A stretch of 64,000 nt of DNA from Pogonophryne albipinna (taxonomy: Eukaryota; Chordata; Actinopteri; Perciformes; Artedidraconidae): positions 1,777,215 through 1,841,214 of the forward strand of contig CM053263.1 of assembly GCA_028583405.1 (NCBI GenBank), read 5' to 3'. This document shows positions 1 through 13,109 of this stretch, in pieces. Under the pieces are notes generated by a model, which saw only the letters and a program-made list of their open reading frames with translations, did no database searches and had not been told where the DNA came from. How positions within the stretch are numbered: position 1 is the stretch's first letter; each line of letters begins with the position of its first letter. Position numbers and translations under genes: made by a program.

Positions 1-1883
1 ATATGCCTTCACGTTGGACTTTGTTTTGCTGTTAATCTTGCACCCGCACAATGTAGCCATACATATAGTATACATCACCATGTGGGTGACACCAGATAAC
101 AGATGTGCGCTGTAGTTTAAGAAGTGCTCCTGCATCCTGAGTGCATCTCTCACCGTGTGTAAGAAATGCACACATATTGATTTGTGTTAACCCACATGTC
201 CACATGATTGTGAAATGGGGAATTAATGTAGCTGATTTGGGGCTTCAGTGAAAGGATATTAGGGATAATGCCGTACATGGTTTAGCTGGTGTAAGCGCTG
301 GGTATTATCACAGCAAAGCACTGGATAATTGTTTTCAATTACTATCCAGACAGACCTTGAAAGAAAAAAAGATTGCATCGCTTGGAGCAATATGAAACAA
401 TCCCCGCCCTTTGTAAACATCAAAGAATAGACCATTTAGAGAACCCTAGAAATCAAAGCGATTTAGATTTTGAATAACATTCAGTTAGAGCCTGACTGGG
501 ATCTTTTTCGTGGAGAATTAGATGTCCAACATCTATTCACTTGATTGGTAAACACCACTGTTGTGCAGAGCTGTTTGACTGGCAATGACACGTTATGAGA
601 GCGAGAGCTGAAAGGATTAGATTGGCCCTGAATGGAAACTAATCTGCACTCTTGTTTCTTTCAGCCTTTGATAAGGTGACACAATTAGAGTGAGACTGAG
701 TAGAGGGCAGAAACGGCTTTATAGCCTCGACAAATGTTGCTGATGAGGCTGTCATGGCCATTCAAAAGGAGATGGTCTGGCATATAATATATTTCATCGT
801 GCAACATTTAGCCCTTTTGATGATTTAATTAACTACAATACAAGACGGTCTTATTATGCTGTGCAGTATGTGCACACAGAGCAAAATATATCTGTAATCA
901 GCGTTAAATGATGCATACAAACAGGTCTTATTCACTGCACGCCCTGTAACATGCATATGATTATCTTCAAAAAGTAACCTTTGACTTAAAAAGGAACATC
1001 ACTCTTTCTTTGATTCATGGTTTGGGTTTGAAATGTTCATATGATAAATAACCAGAAGAACAAAGAGAACTCCAAAAACACTTTGTTCAAGTTACTGGGA
1101 AAAAAGAAAAAAACAATACTTGAAAGGAGAAGCTTCAGTATGAAGTCCATCATTCAATGCAGCAAAAACAAGCAAAAAGGCCAGCAGAGTCATGACAAAC
1201 ACAGTTTATTTTGGTGTATGAAGGCATGAGGACTAATTCCATTGTGGTTAAAAGTGGTCCAGTATCAGTGGGGCACAGGTTGCAGGCTCAGGGGAGCGTA
1301 AAGAGAGGGGGAATACTAAAGAGAGGGTGCAGATGTATTTGGCCATGTGAGACTTCAGGTGTAATGCATAATCTAATGTGAGGCATGAGGAAGGTCAAAC
1401 AGGCTGGGAAACGAAAGCTATTAAATTCCCACAAAGCTGAGGTCCAGCCATCCTCAGCTCTATCAAATGCTCATGTCACTGGAGGAAACAAACACACACC
1501 AGTCCAAGACACATTAGTAATCGATGTATACAATTACACTAAAATCTCACACATCCATTTATAATTCTGCACTCGGAAAACAAAACAAATGAGTGTTTTC
1601 TTTCAATTCATTTGTTGTATACTACACACATGGATGTCTGCCTTTACAGTGCTGTTTGTGGTAAATCAATGCACAACAAATAGGCACTCCGCAGTCCAAC
1701 TGAAACCCAATTACCATGCTACCCATGCATCAGCAGACACTGTATGGAATCCTATACATACTAATAGCCTGAAGGCTGTATGTTACTCTGGAGCAGCAGC
1801 TGTGTCACAGATGCACTCAAATAACACACAGCTACATCTGCCCTACTGTACATGTGACCAGAGCCACACATGAACCCAGCTGA

Positions 1884-1884
<1 letters not shown>

Positions 1885-1936
<52 letters not shown>
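1885..1936. repeat. (CA)26 microsatellite
   Basis: An uninterrupted CA dinucleotide run of 52 bp. A minus-strand frame through it gives only a (CV)n peptide. Confidence 0.97.
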
Positions 1937-1937
<1 letters not shown>

Positions 1938-4262
1938 CAGTTTGTGTGCCTCCTTGTGCTATCATTATGGGTGGTGGTCTACAGAGCAGAAATCCGCATG
2001 GAGGGGCCGGTGGGGGTGTCATTACCTGGCCCACTGGCCATGACCCCGTAGCTCCAGTGTGTGGACGCACACACAAACAAACACACACACAATTTCTGTG
2101 TCCCACATAAACCCATACCTAAGGATAGAGAAATTGCAGAGTGGCTGCCCCCAAGTAGAAGATCTCTGAGCCATCCCCTTTACGTACCTCCAATGCAGGA
2201 ACGCCGACTGAGCGGAAAATTACACCGTAACACTGCTGCTGAGAGTCTGCAGGTACAAAGCCATATGGGATAAAACGATCTCTTAAAATGTATAGTTATA
2301 TAAAAACAGAGTGAAGCAGCCTGAGAGCTTGGGCTCATCAATCAATGTTCCGTAAACCTCTGAATAACATGAAGGTTATAAGGAAACACTCTAACTCCAA
2401 CAATCTTCATAAAATCCTATATTTCTCTCTCAAACAAACACACTTTAATAGAGGGTGATCGGCAGCATCAATCTGGCCCTGCAGGCAAATATTTAACAAC
2501 TCTCGATCATGAAATGTGGCACCTCGCACTCCACCACGCAATTCTAACAGCTGTCAAAAGCCGTGGCACCAACTTCCTTCTTTATTCTTTCTCTCAAACA
2601 CAAAAACCCACTCACAGTCCCACAGCAGAGGTTTTACAGGGTGTGATGAGGCAGCGTTATTAGGCTGTTCATCTGTGATGCCACTTCTGCCCCTGAGGAC
2701 CCCATTAGGCCAGGGTCTCTATATCAACCAACTTTATTTGGCTTTATTGCTAAAATGACCTTTTATGAATTCTTATTTCTTAGCTTGAATTATTGAATCA
2801 TGTGGCTTTATGAGAAAACAAATAGAGGACGCAAAATAAAATGTGTTTTAATCGTAGATATCCTAGATCTTACATGGATATAAACACACACATCTTCTAT
2901 GGAAACAGTGAGAGTTATATTTATTTATTATTTGTATATTAATATAAAATGTGCGCTTGGATGGGATAAGAAAGAAAAAGGAATTTAGATGTAATAGTGG
3001 AATATTTCCAAACACCCCATATATCACTGTCCAATTTATTATTACATTAAGACTCAATCTGACCTATGTTCATAAAAAAAAAAGCCCAGAAATCCACCAG
3101 GGAAAATAATAGTTTATCATTGCATCTACAGTATTTCTTGGATGTTAGTAAATTAAAATCCCCTGTCTGGTGATGTTTGCATGGCTGTCCCTGGGGGAGA
3201 AACGGGGCGCTGGAGGTCCGCTTCACAATGGGGTCTCAAGGGTGCACTTGGCTTTTATCTTCCATATAATGTGTTATGATCTTCAATGTGTGGAGCTGGA
3301 GACGGCAGCATATTATACTATTGATCCAGGCGGTCAATATGTAGCCTGCGGAGGTGTGTTTATTCACAGCCGAGAGGCAGCTTGTAACAAAACATTACAA
3401 TTATTCTCATCATTTTCTATAGTCTCTCACAAGCAACTATAAAAATGACATTGCATTTTTGAGTTACATTTAAAAGTTTCAATGAACACCACACAAGCAT
3501 TTAATTCCTTCTCATGAGTAAGTATGGATATATAATGACATTATCTTCGTATGAGTGAGTCATCTCTGTGACAATGCATTCTCATATTAATACTGAACAA
3601 TCAGTGGGGATTACTATAGGATTATAATCCATGGTGATAATATTCTTAATATGCTGGTTTCATCCACTATGATGGGCCGTGTTAGCTGTCCTGTACTGTA
3701 TGTATCACCCTCCCCTAGAGATGCTCTCCATCATAGTCAAGATGACCTGTTTGTGTGTTCGCACAAGTGTTTACCCTCACATCCTCCACTTTAGGTGAAC
3801 TTATGCTCCGTTGTCCCACCCACCCCTCTCATTTGCTGGAACACCTCCATAGATCTTCACTTCCCCTGACTGTCAACTCATCTCTCATTTATCCTCTCTG
3901 TCTCATGTCAGTACCTGTGCTCATGCTCTGCCGGAAAAAAGCAAGACACCTTCCCCACTGTGAGTGTACGCGTGTGTGTCCATTTCCAGTGTCTTTGTTT
4001 CCCTCTGTGCAGCAGGGTGACAATAGGTGACAGTGAGCAATGGTCCAGACTTAAAAGTGGGCGGGCAGGTGTTGTGTGTGTGCTTGAGAATGTGTGGTTG
4101 GGCTGGGTGGATTGGTGTGTGTGTTTGTGTTTCTTTACACTATGATGGTGACAGTTGAGAGGAAACTGGGAGGTGTAGCACTCCGTTCCGTCCTGATGCC
4201 CCTGTCACTTCTTGGCCTTGTTCCCTTCCCTCAACTTCCCTTAGCATCCCGCTAGAGGTGGA

Positions 4263-4286
4263 GGGTGGGGGGTGGGGGGCGGGGGG
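4263..4286 (+). other. G-quadruplex-type G-run
   Basis: Four guanine runs of 3, 6, 6 and 6 separated by single bases (T, T, C) on the plus strand. This satisfies the usual intramolecular G-quadruplex pattern with one-nucleotide loops. If the host gene reads on the minus strand, this is the template strand. Confidence 0.75.
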
Positions 4287-6971
4287 TGAAACTAGTCACC
4301 CATACTCAGGGGATGGCCATCCTCCCCCGGGCATAGACATCAGAGCAAGTGCCATGGATGCAGGACTCTCAAGTTCAGAGTAACAACTTTGAATACATTT
4401 AACTTTAAAAGTTGCTCAAGCAATCTGTAGCACTGTTTCATACCAAATCCAGTTCCATCTAGGATCATTAGGCAGAGCGGTGCAGTGTTAGAGGTGCAAC
4501 TGATGTAGTATTTTGAGTTGTGATACAGCTCCTCAAACTCATATATGTTAGTAATGATTTGGAAAGCCAGGTCTTTTGTTCTGAAAACATCAGCAAGTGT
4601 AACTGGAATTCAAATGAGGAATGCCAAAATTAATGATCAGGCAATTTTTTAAATCACAGAAAATAAATAACTCATGTATAGTCTTTTCCGCAATAGAGTA
4701 AATAAAATATATGCAGCTAATATTTTCATTATTTCTAGCCTCAACTTCGAAATGAGCTAAGAGCTAATATGTTCACTGTACTTAAAAATAATGTTAAAGT
4801 AAATATCACCCTAACATTAGAGGAAACACTTTGTTTTTATGTAAACATTTATCATGTCTGCCAACAACACACCTTACAGCACTGCAGCTATCACCAGGGG
4901 GAGGCCAGTGCCAAACAACAACCAAACAAGAGTCCTTGGTAGTATGCTAATTGTGGCGCTGCAGTTTAATTAGCATTGGTGTGGCATACCGCAGTAATGA
5001 GCACACTGAAGTAACAGATGACTGTGAACACAGCGACAGGTAGCAGCGGTGCAGAATTAATAAGAGAGAGAGGGGGCAGAGCAAGTAAGAAAAAAACATC
5101 CGATAGATCTGCCAATTAGCTTTTCCCCCTCTGAAAAGGTTACTCACTTGACAGCACCAAATATGTCTTGGGAAAACAAAGGATTAAGAAGACAGGGAGC
5201 TCTGCAACATGACTTGCAAGTTTTACCAGCCATTTTGTGTGTTTACTTGTGACTGCTTGAACCTTTCTTTATCATCCTAATAAGCTTGCACACATGTTTG
5301 AGACACAGTTGTGTGACTCGGAAATACTACATTTCGATGTCTCTTCTCTGTACATGTTAAAAAGAAGGCTGTACTGTACGGGCTGACTTCAGGAATATCT
5401 CAGAACATGTGGTCGCCGGGGTTCACTGATTCATACGGACGTCTCTATATCACAGTTTACTACTGATGGTATAGACCGACCTGCTCTAAAGAACTAGGAA
5501 AAGGTATTTGCTTTTGGCCAGTGGCACAGACAACTTTACAGTCCTACTTCCACTCCAGGAAGGAGGGATCGATGTTTACGAGTGTTTGGAGGCAGAGGCG
5601 GAAGGAGGTAGGAGGAGAGGGATGCTGTTTATGGGCAAATATTTCTCTGAAAACACAACATATTGGGATCTGACACAAGCAAAAATGTGTAGTAGGGTAA
5701 AATGAGCCTAAATACACAAACTGATAAGATATAAACATATATACTGATTACGTGTGGATTCATTTAATCAAAGATCCACAGTTAGTATGTGCAGACACAC
5801 GCATACACATTAAAATGCAGTGTATGATAAGCCTGCTGGAGATATGTGGGTGTGATTTGAATGATAGTTAAGAGAAGAAAAGGGTGGGAAGTAAAGAAGA
5901 AAATAAAAAGTGAGAAAAAGTGAGAAAGAGAAAATAATATCGGCACCCTGGGATTATTCCCCCTATCGCAGCCAAGAGCAGAGATTGAGATATGTCAAAC
6001 CAATTATTAATGTGAAGATATTAGCACCAATTGTTCCAAATTGACACTGATATCGCAGAGTGTGTGCGATATTCCCAACATCCATGCCAAATATGATGAC
6101 ATTCCTTTTGACAAAGCTACTTCTCCAAATATGGTCTCCAATCTGTCTGGATGTCACGCATGAGAGGAGGAGACAGCTGAGTTAACCATTAACAAAACTG
6201 ACAGCTGACAGAAAGGCATTAGGGGAGGTAACACATCCATATCTCCCATTAGCTGGAATATGTCTGGTGTATAGGCTCATTGGGGAACTATGATTATGCC
6301 ACATCATACTATTGTCAGGCACCAAACCAAAGTTAAATGCAAGCAAATTATTCAAGTTCGTCAATCATAGCAGAGTTACCTAAAAGTGTTTTTTATATAG
6401 TGTTACAAAAAGTACTTATTTGTCATATATCAGACAAATAGGATGGAATATACAGAATACAACTGTTATTGATAACATTTGTTTTAACATACATACATGA
6501 GCATGTATGTATTTATGTTTGCTGCAGTACAGGCAGACACCTACATACTGCCTTACTGGTAACTGTCTATACAGTCCTATATTAGAATCTCCTTTGGTTG
6601 AAGGAGACATCCAATGCCACTGGGGAAAGAGCAGGGGAATGATGAAATGGGGGGGGGGTGGTGTGAATTAAATCTATCCTTTCGCCTGCCGAGCTCGATG
6701 GCATTGGCATTAGTCATGCATCTCCGCAGAAGAGAGTGCAAGTTTGATAGGCCGAGACAGTTTGGTGACAGGTGAGGCTTCAGGTTTACTGGAATAGTGG
6801 CAGGGCTATCTGCAGGGGGGCTGTCTGGTGCAAAGGTTCCTAATGGACCCAAAACATATAAAAGGGGCATATACAGATGATAGGAAGAAGGGCAATATGT
6901 CTAAACAATTAGGATATTTGCCTTTTTAAAGAATTGGTCACTGTTCTTCAAGGACGAAGGACAACCAAAGA

Positions 6972-6974
<3 letters not shown>

Positions 6975-7002
<28 letters not shown>
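6975..7002. repeat. (CA)n microsatellite, short
   Basis: A 28-bp CA run followed by two degenerate copies of a short unit, cacaggcacacacg. Confidence 0.95.
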
Positions 7003-7007
<5 letters not shown>

Positions 7008-8410
7008 GGCACACACGCACAGGCACTATCCACTGATTTCCTCCCTGTACTATTGATTGCCTTCCTCCTCTTCCCTTGGTGTTCTCTCTAACAGCGCCTC
7101 TCACCGATCTATAGAGTAAATAAAGGCAATGCTGATAGGGGAAGAGGGAGAGAGTGTGTGAGTGTGTGAGCAATTCTGTTTGCTCTCAGAGCAGTGAGGT
7201 GATTTCAAGGTTGATTGGGAACAACAAACTATCTGGAAGAACACTTTGAAGATGAACCACATGCTATGCTTCCACTCCACACCACTCCTTCCAGCACGAC
7301 GTGTGGGAGAGTGTGTGTGGAGTTCTTTGTGATTTGGCCATTTTGCTTTTAGTTTTAATATGCACTGTAGTTAGTGTACTCGACAGGGTGCCTGTTTGCA
7401 ATGTTCTTTTCTTTTTAGAAAAATCTTTAACCATGGCCAGATCTGGAAAGCATTTCACCTGATAGCATTACATTGATAATAAACACAACTATACTACATT
7501 TGAATACGAAATAGTGATTTGATGGGTCACTAATGCTCAATTAGTGATCAATATTAATAAGTGATTGACGCTCATTCATTGGATTTCCCTCAGGCTACAT
7601 TCTGGGATGTCAGGTAAATCAATTCAAGCTATGACTGAGCAAAGCTCGAGATGAAAACTGTAGATGTGACCGTGTGGGTTGTATGATTCTGCTCTTCATT
7701 TGCATGTGTGACTGGCACAGTGCACATCCAGTATACAGTAGCAGTCATTAAGTAGTTAGCCTCCCACTGTCTTTTAGCATTAGCTACGTCAGTATGATGT
7801 GAATTATCATGGAAGCCAATTATTGGGTAAATAGCTATTCATATAATGTAAACGTAAGTAAATGGAGCTTAAACAAATGTATCAGATGCCTCAGATGAAC
7901 AGGTGTAATATAACAGGAGCAGGTTAGCAGGAGTTATAACAGCAGGAGCCTGGCTCCCTTGTTGGAGGGGTGTCACTCGGGGGGCTTCAGTTACACCAAA
8001 GGCCTGTTAAGAATTCACAACCTTGGAAATTGAGAGCAATGAGGAGAAAGGAACTCTGGGAAAGGTAAACCTGTGGTGGATCAATCACACTGGGTTGAGC
8101 ATTTTACTTGTGTGCTAGCACCTGCAATCTCCCGCTCTGCCCTTGTGATGGGCAAATACCCAGGCACCTAAAATCAACTTAAGTGGAATTTGGGATATTT
8201 TCTCTCTCTCTGGGCATTAGTCTCGTTTTGGTAATTTCACACTAATTCCAGAGCAAGAAAGCGGTGTGTGTGTGCCTGCCTTTATGTGTAAGTGAGTGAA
8301 GTAGGGTGAGCTGAGGTGAGCTGATTCCATCAGGCTAAGTGTGACAGGCCAATCTGTAGCCACCCATTTACTCTGACTGGGAGGATGTCCAGGGTGTTAA
8401 TGGGTTTTTA

Positions 8411-8464
8411 TACACACACACACCTGCAAACACACACACACATTCACATACAGTCGCACACACT
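8411..8464. repeat. Interrupted CA-rich repeat
   Basis: Several short CA runs broken by ctgcaaa, ttcacata and gtcg. It looks like an old, decayed CA array. Confidence 0.8.
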
Positions 8465-9114
8465 TAATATTTGAAATTGCAAGCACATTCCAAGTTGAAA
8501 ATATCTGCATGGCTGCTCACTGATGGCCTAAATTAGTTTTTCATTGATCCTGCTCCTTTATCTTTAGACAAACTCCTTTTAAATTAAATTATCTGCAAGA
8601 ATACACCCTTAAACTTTAATACTAGAATTATGATAAACACAGGAATATGGACTGTTGCATTACACTTTCATGCTTTGTGGGTGTGTGTGGCGTGTGTGTG
8701 TGTGTGTTTCTTTGCTTCTAACCTCTGGTTGGTGACCCATAACCCATCAGAGTATGTCCTCTGTCTGCTAATGCACTTTCTGCCCTGGAGACCCCAAACA
8801 CATTTATCCTCCATTTCTCCTTCCTTCACTCCTTTGCTGCACACAAACTCTTTTTCTCACTAAGACCCTTTTCAGATCTCTGTACATTTATTGTATTTCA
8901 ACCCTCTTTCACAGCTCTTTTCTCTTAGAAGTTTGCTTCCAGAAGTAACTAGTCTATTCTCAACTTTCATACTGTACCTTTGTCACCTCCCTATTAATGT
9001 CTTATTTTTACTGTCGCTCTTTTTTTGTATTTTTGTCTGACCCTCACATTGATTCTCTGCCTTTGCCATGTCTTCTCTGTGCCAGCAGGGATGAAGGTGC
9101 TAAATGTACTCAGT

Positions 9115-9338
<224 letters not shown>

Positions 9339-10029
9339 TCAATTTACAGTGGAGTGGGACATCTCCCTGCCCCCAGCCAGCTCTATCTCCCACTCCAATC
9401 TTAAGGGACAGGGCTCTGACAGCAGCTTGAGTGTATGTGAATGTGTGTGCTTCTTTGCGTGTGTTTCTGTGCACGGTAAAGAGAGGATGACAGAAAGACA
9501 TGCAGACAGGCCTAATGGTAAAGCAAAGCGTAAACAAATGTAGATCTCATTCAACAGTTTCCTGTTCAGTGTCAATAACAGAAGCTAACACTCTCTTGGT
9601 GTCAACGAGTTTGGAGTGGTGCCCATCAGACCCTGGCAGTGCCCGCTCTGTCTGGGCTCTCACCAGGCTCTGGTTTCAGGGCTGGTAAACAATGCCGGTG
9701 GGCAGGTTTGGTAATGGATCTAAGGGGGCTGCTGGCACAAGGCCGAGCCCAAGGAAGGCAATCTGAGACTTGGCCTGGGCAGGCTGGAGGACTCCCTGAA
9801 TGTTCAAGGGCTGCAAGGGAGAGAGTGCTGGGCATGGGCCCAGGTGTCATGGAGGTGAGGGAGGCTGACAAACACAGCACCCCCCAGACTGTCTGGTTAG
9901 TATGTGTGGTGGAGTTTGGAAATGGTGTTTGTATGCCTAAGAAATGAAAGCATAATAGACCCAGATGTTTGTGAGTTTTATACATGTTTGTATGTGTGTG
10001 TGGACATCTATCACAGCAGTAGTACTTAC

Positions 10030-10130
10030 ATGTTATGCAGGACACACCAGCCACAGTGAGGGTCTCCAGATCCAAGACATTCACTGCATGTTGAGTACTG
10101 ACCACAGGCCTCCACTGGCACCCTTGACAG
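10030..10130 (-). CDS. plxna2: Plexin-A exon, start of PSI domain (likely plexin-A2), internal exon
   Basis: Read on the minus strand, the segment opens with Leu-Ser-Arg-Val-Pro-Val-Glu and continues through [14 protein letters not shown] and [12 protein letters not shown]. This is the start of the PSI (plexin-semaphorin-integrin) cysteine-rich module that follows the sema domain in plexins. Five of its cysteines are visible. It is bounded by a consensus acceptor (pyrimidine tract, then ctgcag) and a strong donor (gtaagtac). At 101 bp it holds 33 codons plus 2 nt, so it enters in phase 0 and leaves in phase 2. It joins in frame to the exon at 22786..22914. Plexin-A proteins are single-pass neuronal receptors that, with neuropilins, bind class 3 semaphorins in axon guidance. 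From memory, the [25 protein letters not shown] pattern fits plexin-A2 better than A1, A3 or A4, but the paralogue assignment needs a search. The next exon (rest of PSI) was not found at lower coordinates. Confidence 0.9.
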
Positions 10131-10642
10131 CTGCAGAGAAACATAGGACAATCATTACATATGGTGGAGTCGTTCACAGTTAAAAAAAGAAAACAGACAA
10201 GTAATGTGAAATTCAAAAGAAATGTAATGATTTTAAGGGATCAAACTGTTTGCATCTTGGATAAATAAAACAACATAATAACCGTAAATGTTTAAGATGG
10301 TCTCTACTAGACTTTCAGGATAGTTGACATCATTGCAGCTGTGTTGGCAGTTTCCAAATGTTCTAACAAAATCTAGAGTCATATACATAACTGAAAAAAC
10401 AAACAAATACCGTATATGCAGTGAGAATTGAAAGAGCAATCGTTAACATTAAAATGTAACTTGTTGACAGTTTGCATCTTTCCCCCCTAGCTATGGAATA
10501 TTGGGAGAGTAGTCCCTGTATTGTTATATAAAATACACCCTGCCAATTCAAACTAGCGTTGACTGGCACTGATTGACATGGGCCCTGAGTGACCGAGCAC
10601 AAGGGGCAAAGCTGAGGTACATCTCAGCAGTCCCCTCCTCCT

Positions 10643-10656
10643 GTCACCATGGTAAC
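10643..10656. promoter_or_regulatory. RFX X-box-type motif
   Basis: The sequence gtcaccatggtaac fits GTNRCC-N2-RGYAAC exactly and is almost palindromic. RFX factors bind this motif, and it is known to be enriched in vertebrate conserved noncoding elements. It lies in the plexin intron about 0.5 kb upstream (minus-strand sense) of the PSI exon. Binding is inferred. Confidence 0.5.
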
Positions 10657-11858
10657 AGCATGGTGCAATAATAGGTGTTGCTGGCACTTTTGATTAATGA
10701 GCCGTCATTGGTGGATGACCGCTGTCACTCACGCTGCTCACCGATGACAGCCGGGAACGAGAGACGACATCATCATTATGAGACTGATATTGGGTTGCTA
10801 TGAGGATACGGCTCTGTGTGTATGTGTCTGTGTTTGTGTGCAGGCCTGCACATATAAGTCCTAAAATAAAAGTTTTAGATTAAGGTAAACAAGTACTTCT
10901 CTTTCTCTGTCACCTATGTTGAAGAGATACTATATGATACTTGAAAACATGTTTATTCTTAGAGACAGGATTTTGAAATCCACCTGGTTATACTAACTGG
11001 TTTAAAACACTTGTGCACATGTCAAGTTAAACAAACACGGGCCATAGTTCTACTTACTATAAAAAAATCTGATGAAGGACGCACATTTACAAGCTGATTA
11101 TCACACATCTATTTATTCTTTTTAGCTACTTCCCATGGAATTGGACAAACGTAAACCTGCAAGTAATATTACAATATTACAGTAGGTCAGAACATGTTTG
11201 TAACACCTCTGTATATTAATGGGGAACATGTGAATACAGTGTCTTGCTTAAAGGCTTTGATGAAATTTGCTGAAGTCATCTAAGTTTTCTTCACCTTATA
11301 GCCCCTCATACATTTTTTTAAGTTCTTCATCTGTACTTCAGAGTATACATTATATAATTATAGAGGTCTTCACTGCACATTGTATTGGTTAAATTCCCTA
11401 TGGAGGGTATACAAAGGACCATAATTAAACCATCCAATGTAGGGCATGACTGAACGTAACTAGAGGTCAGAAACGCCCATGCATAGAGGGATCTCTTCTG
11501 CACAGCCTGGCCCTGATGGAGGTTCTCTCTGTTGGACGCACAGACTATCAAAAAGCAAATCTCGGCCTGATAGTGTGTCTGATATCTCTTTCTCCAACAT
11601 GCTATCACTGAAGTCAGAAACTGACACGATGGAGATTCTCTAGAAAACACACCACTACAACATTCCCTCACACTCTCTACATTTATTTCTCTTCTGGGTA
11701 CTAAAAATAGAATACCAACAGACATAAACCCACACACACACACAGATTCACACACACATACACAGCTGAATGATTTCAGAGGGGCGCATCTTCTTATCAA
11801 AGTCAAGAGGAATCCTGTATGCTACAGATTAAAAACAATACAAATGAATCTCTGTGAG

Positions 11859-12118
<260 letters not shown>

Positions 12119-12975
12119 GAGGGAGGGTTTAAGGAAGAAAGGCTGGTGGTGTGTTTTGCCCTCACTTCTGTGTAGAGGCGTATTTGCATTAGGTAGATAA
12201 AGGGAATGAGTTTCAGATTGAATCAGAGAGATAGTGGCACAAGCGTGTGTGTGCATCAAACTCAACACTGATCTTCAGTGCATGTCACATGATAGATTCC
12301 CTCTCTTCATGTCACTCTTCATGCTCCTCCTCCTAAGATCCAACACTGCCTCAGCTACCTCTGGCTATATGAAGTCACTGAAGAGAAAGGTGGGTTAGCC
12401 TATGGAGGGATTGCAGCTGCCAAATCCCTTATCATGAGAGTGTATGAAACCACAATCTCCCTGCATACGTGTGTGTCTGTGTGTTTATGTAATCTATGTA
12501 GCCATGTCACCGCATCGAGTGGTTTCTCACCTCGTGATCTGTCATAAAAGCTAAGCATGCACACAGAACTGTAGCAAACAATGCCACCATATCTGAACGC
12601 TTTATAATTTAACACTTTATCGGTGGCAGATATGCCAAAACACACACCACCCACATGTACACACACATACAAAAACACACACGGATTTAGACTTTTAGAA
12701 TGGAATGGACCTCCTGATGCCTATCAAGGCCTCTGATGCCTGCATCTGGGGAAATGGTTTTCTCAGCAGATAAAACACACACAAAGACAAACACACACAG
12801 CATTCAGGCCCAGCAGAAGCGATGGCTGCCAATGAGAATCCTCTGTTCCAGAGCGCGGATCCTGATATCATTCATTCTCCCTCTGTCTGTCTGTCTTTCC
12901 CTGTCACTCAGACGCTCTGAGGTGTGTAAGATCATACATTCATCATCTCTACAAAACCTCTGCTCTCTATCTCTA

Positions 12976-13109
<134 letters not shown>

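Noticed and set aside
9626..10216. Minus-strand 196-codon frame over the PSI exon
   Set aside because: It runs in a different frame from the plexin peptide and ignores its splice sites.
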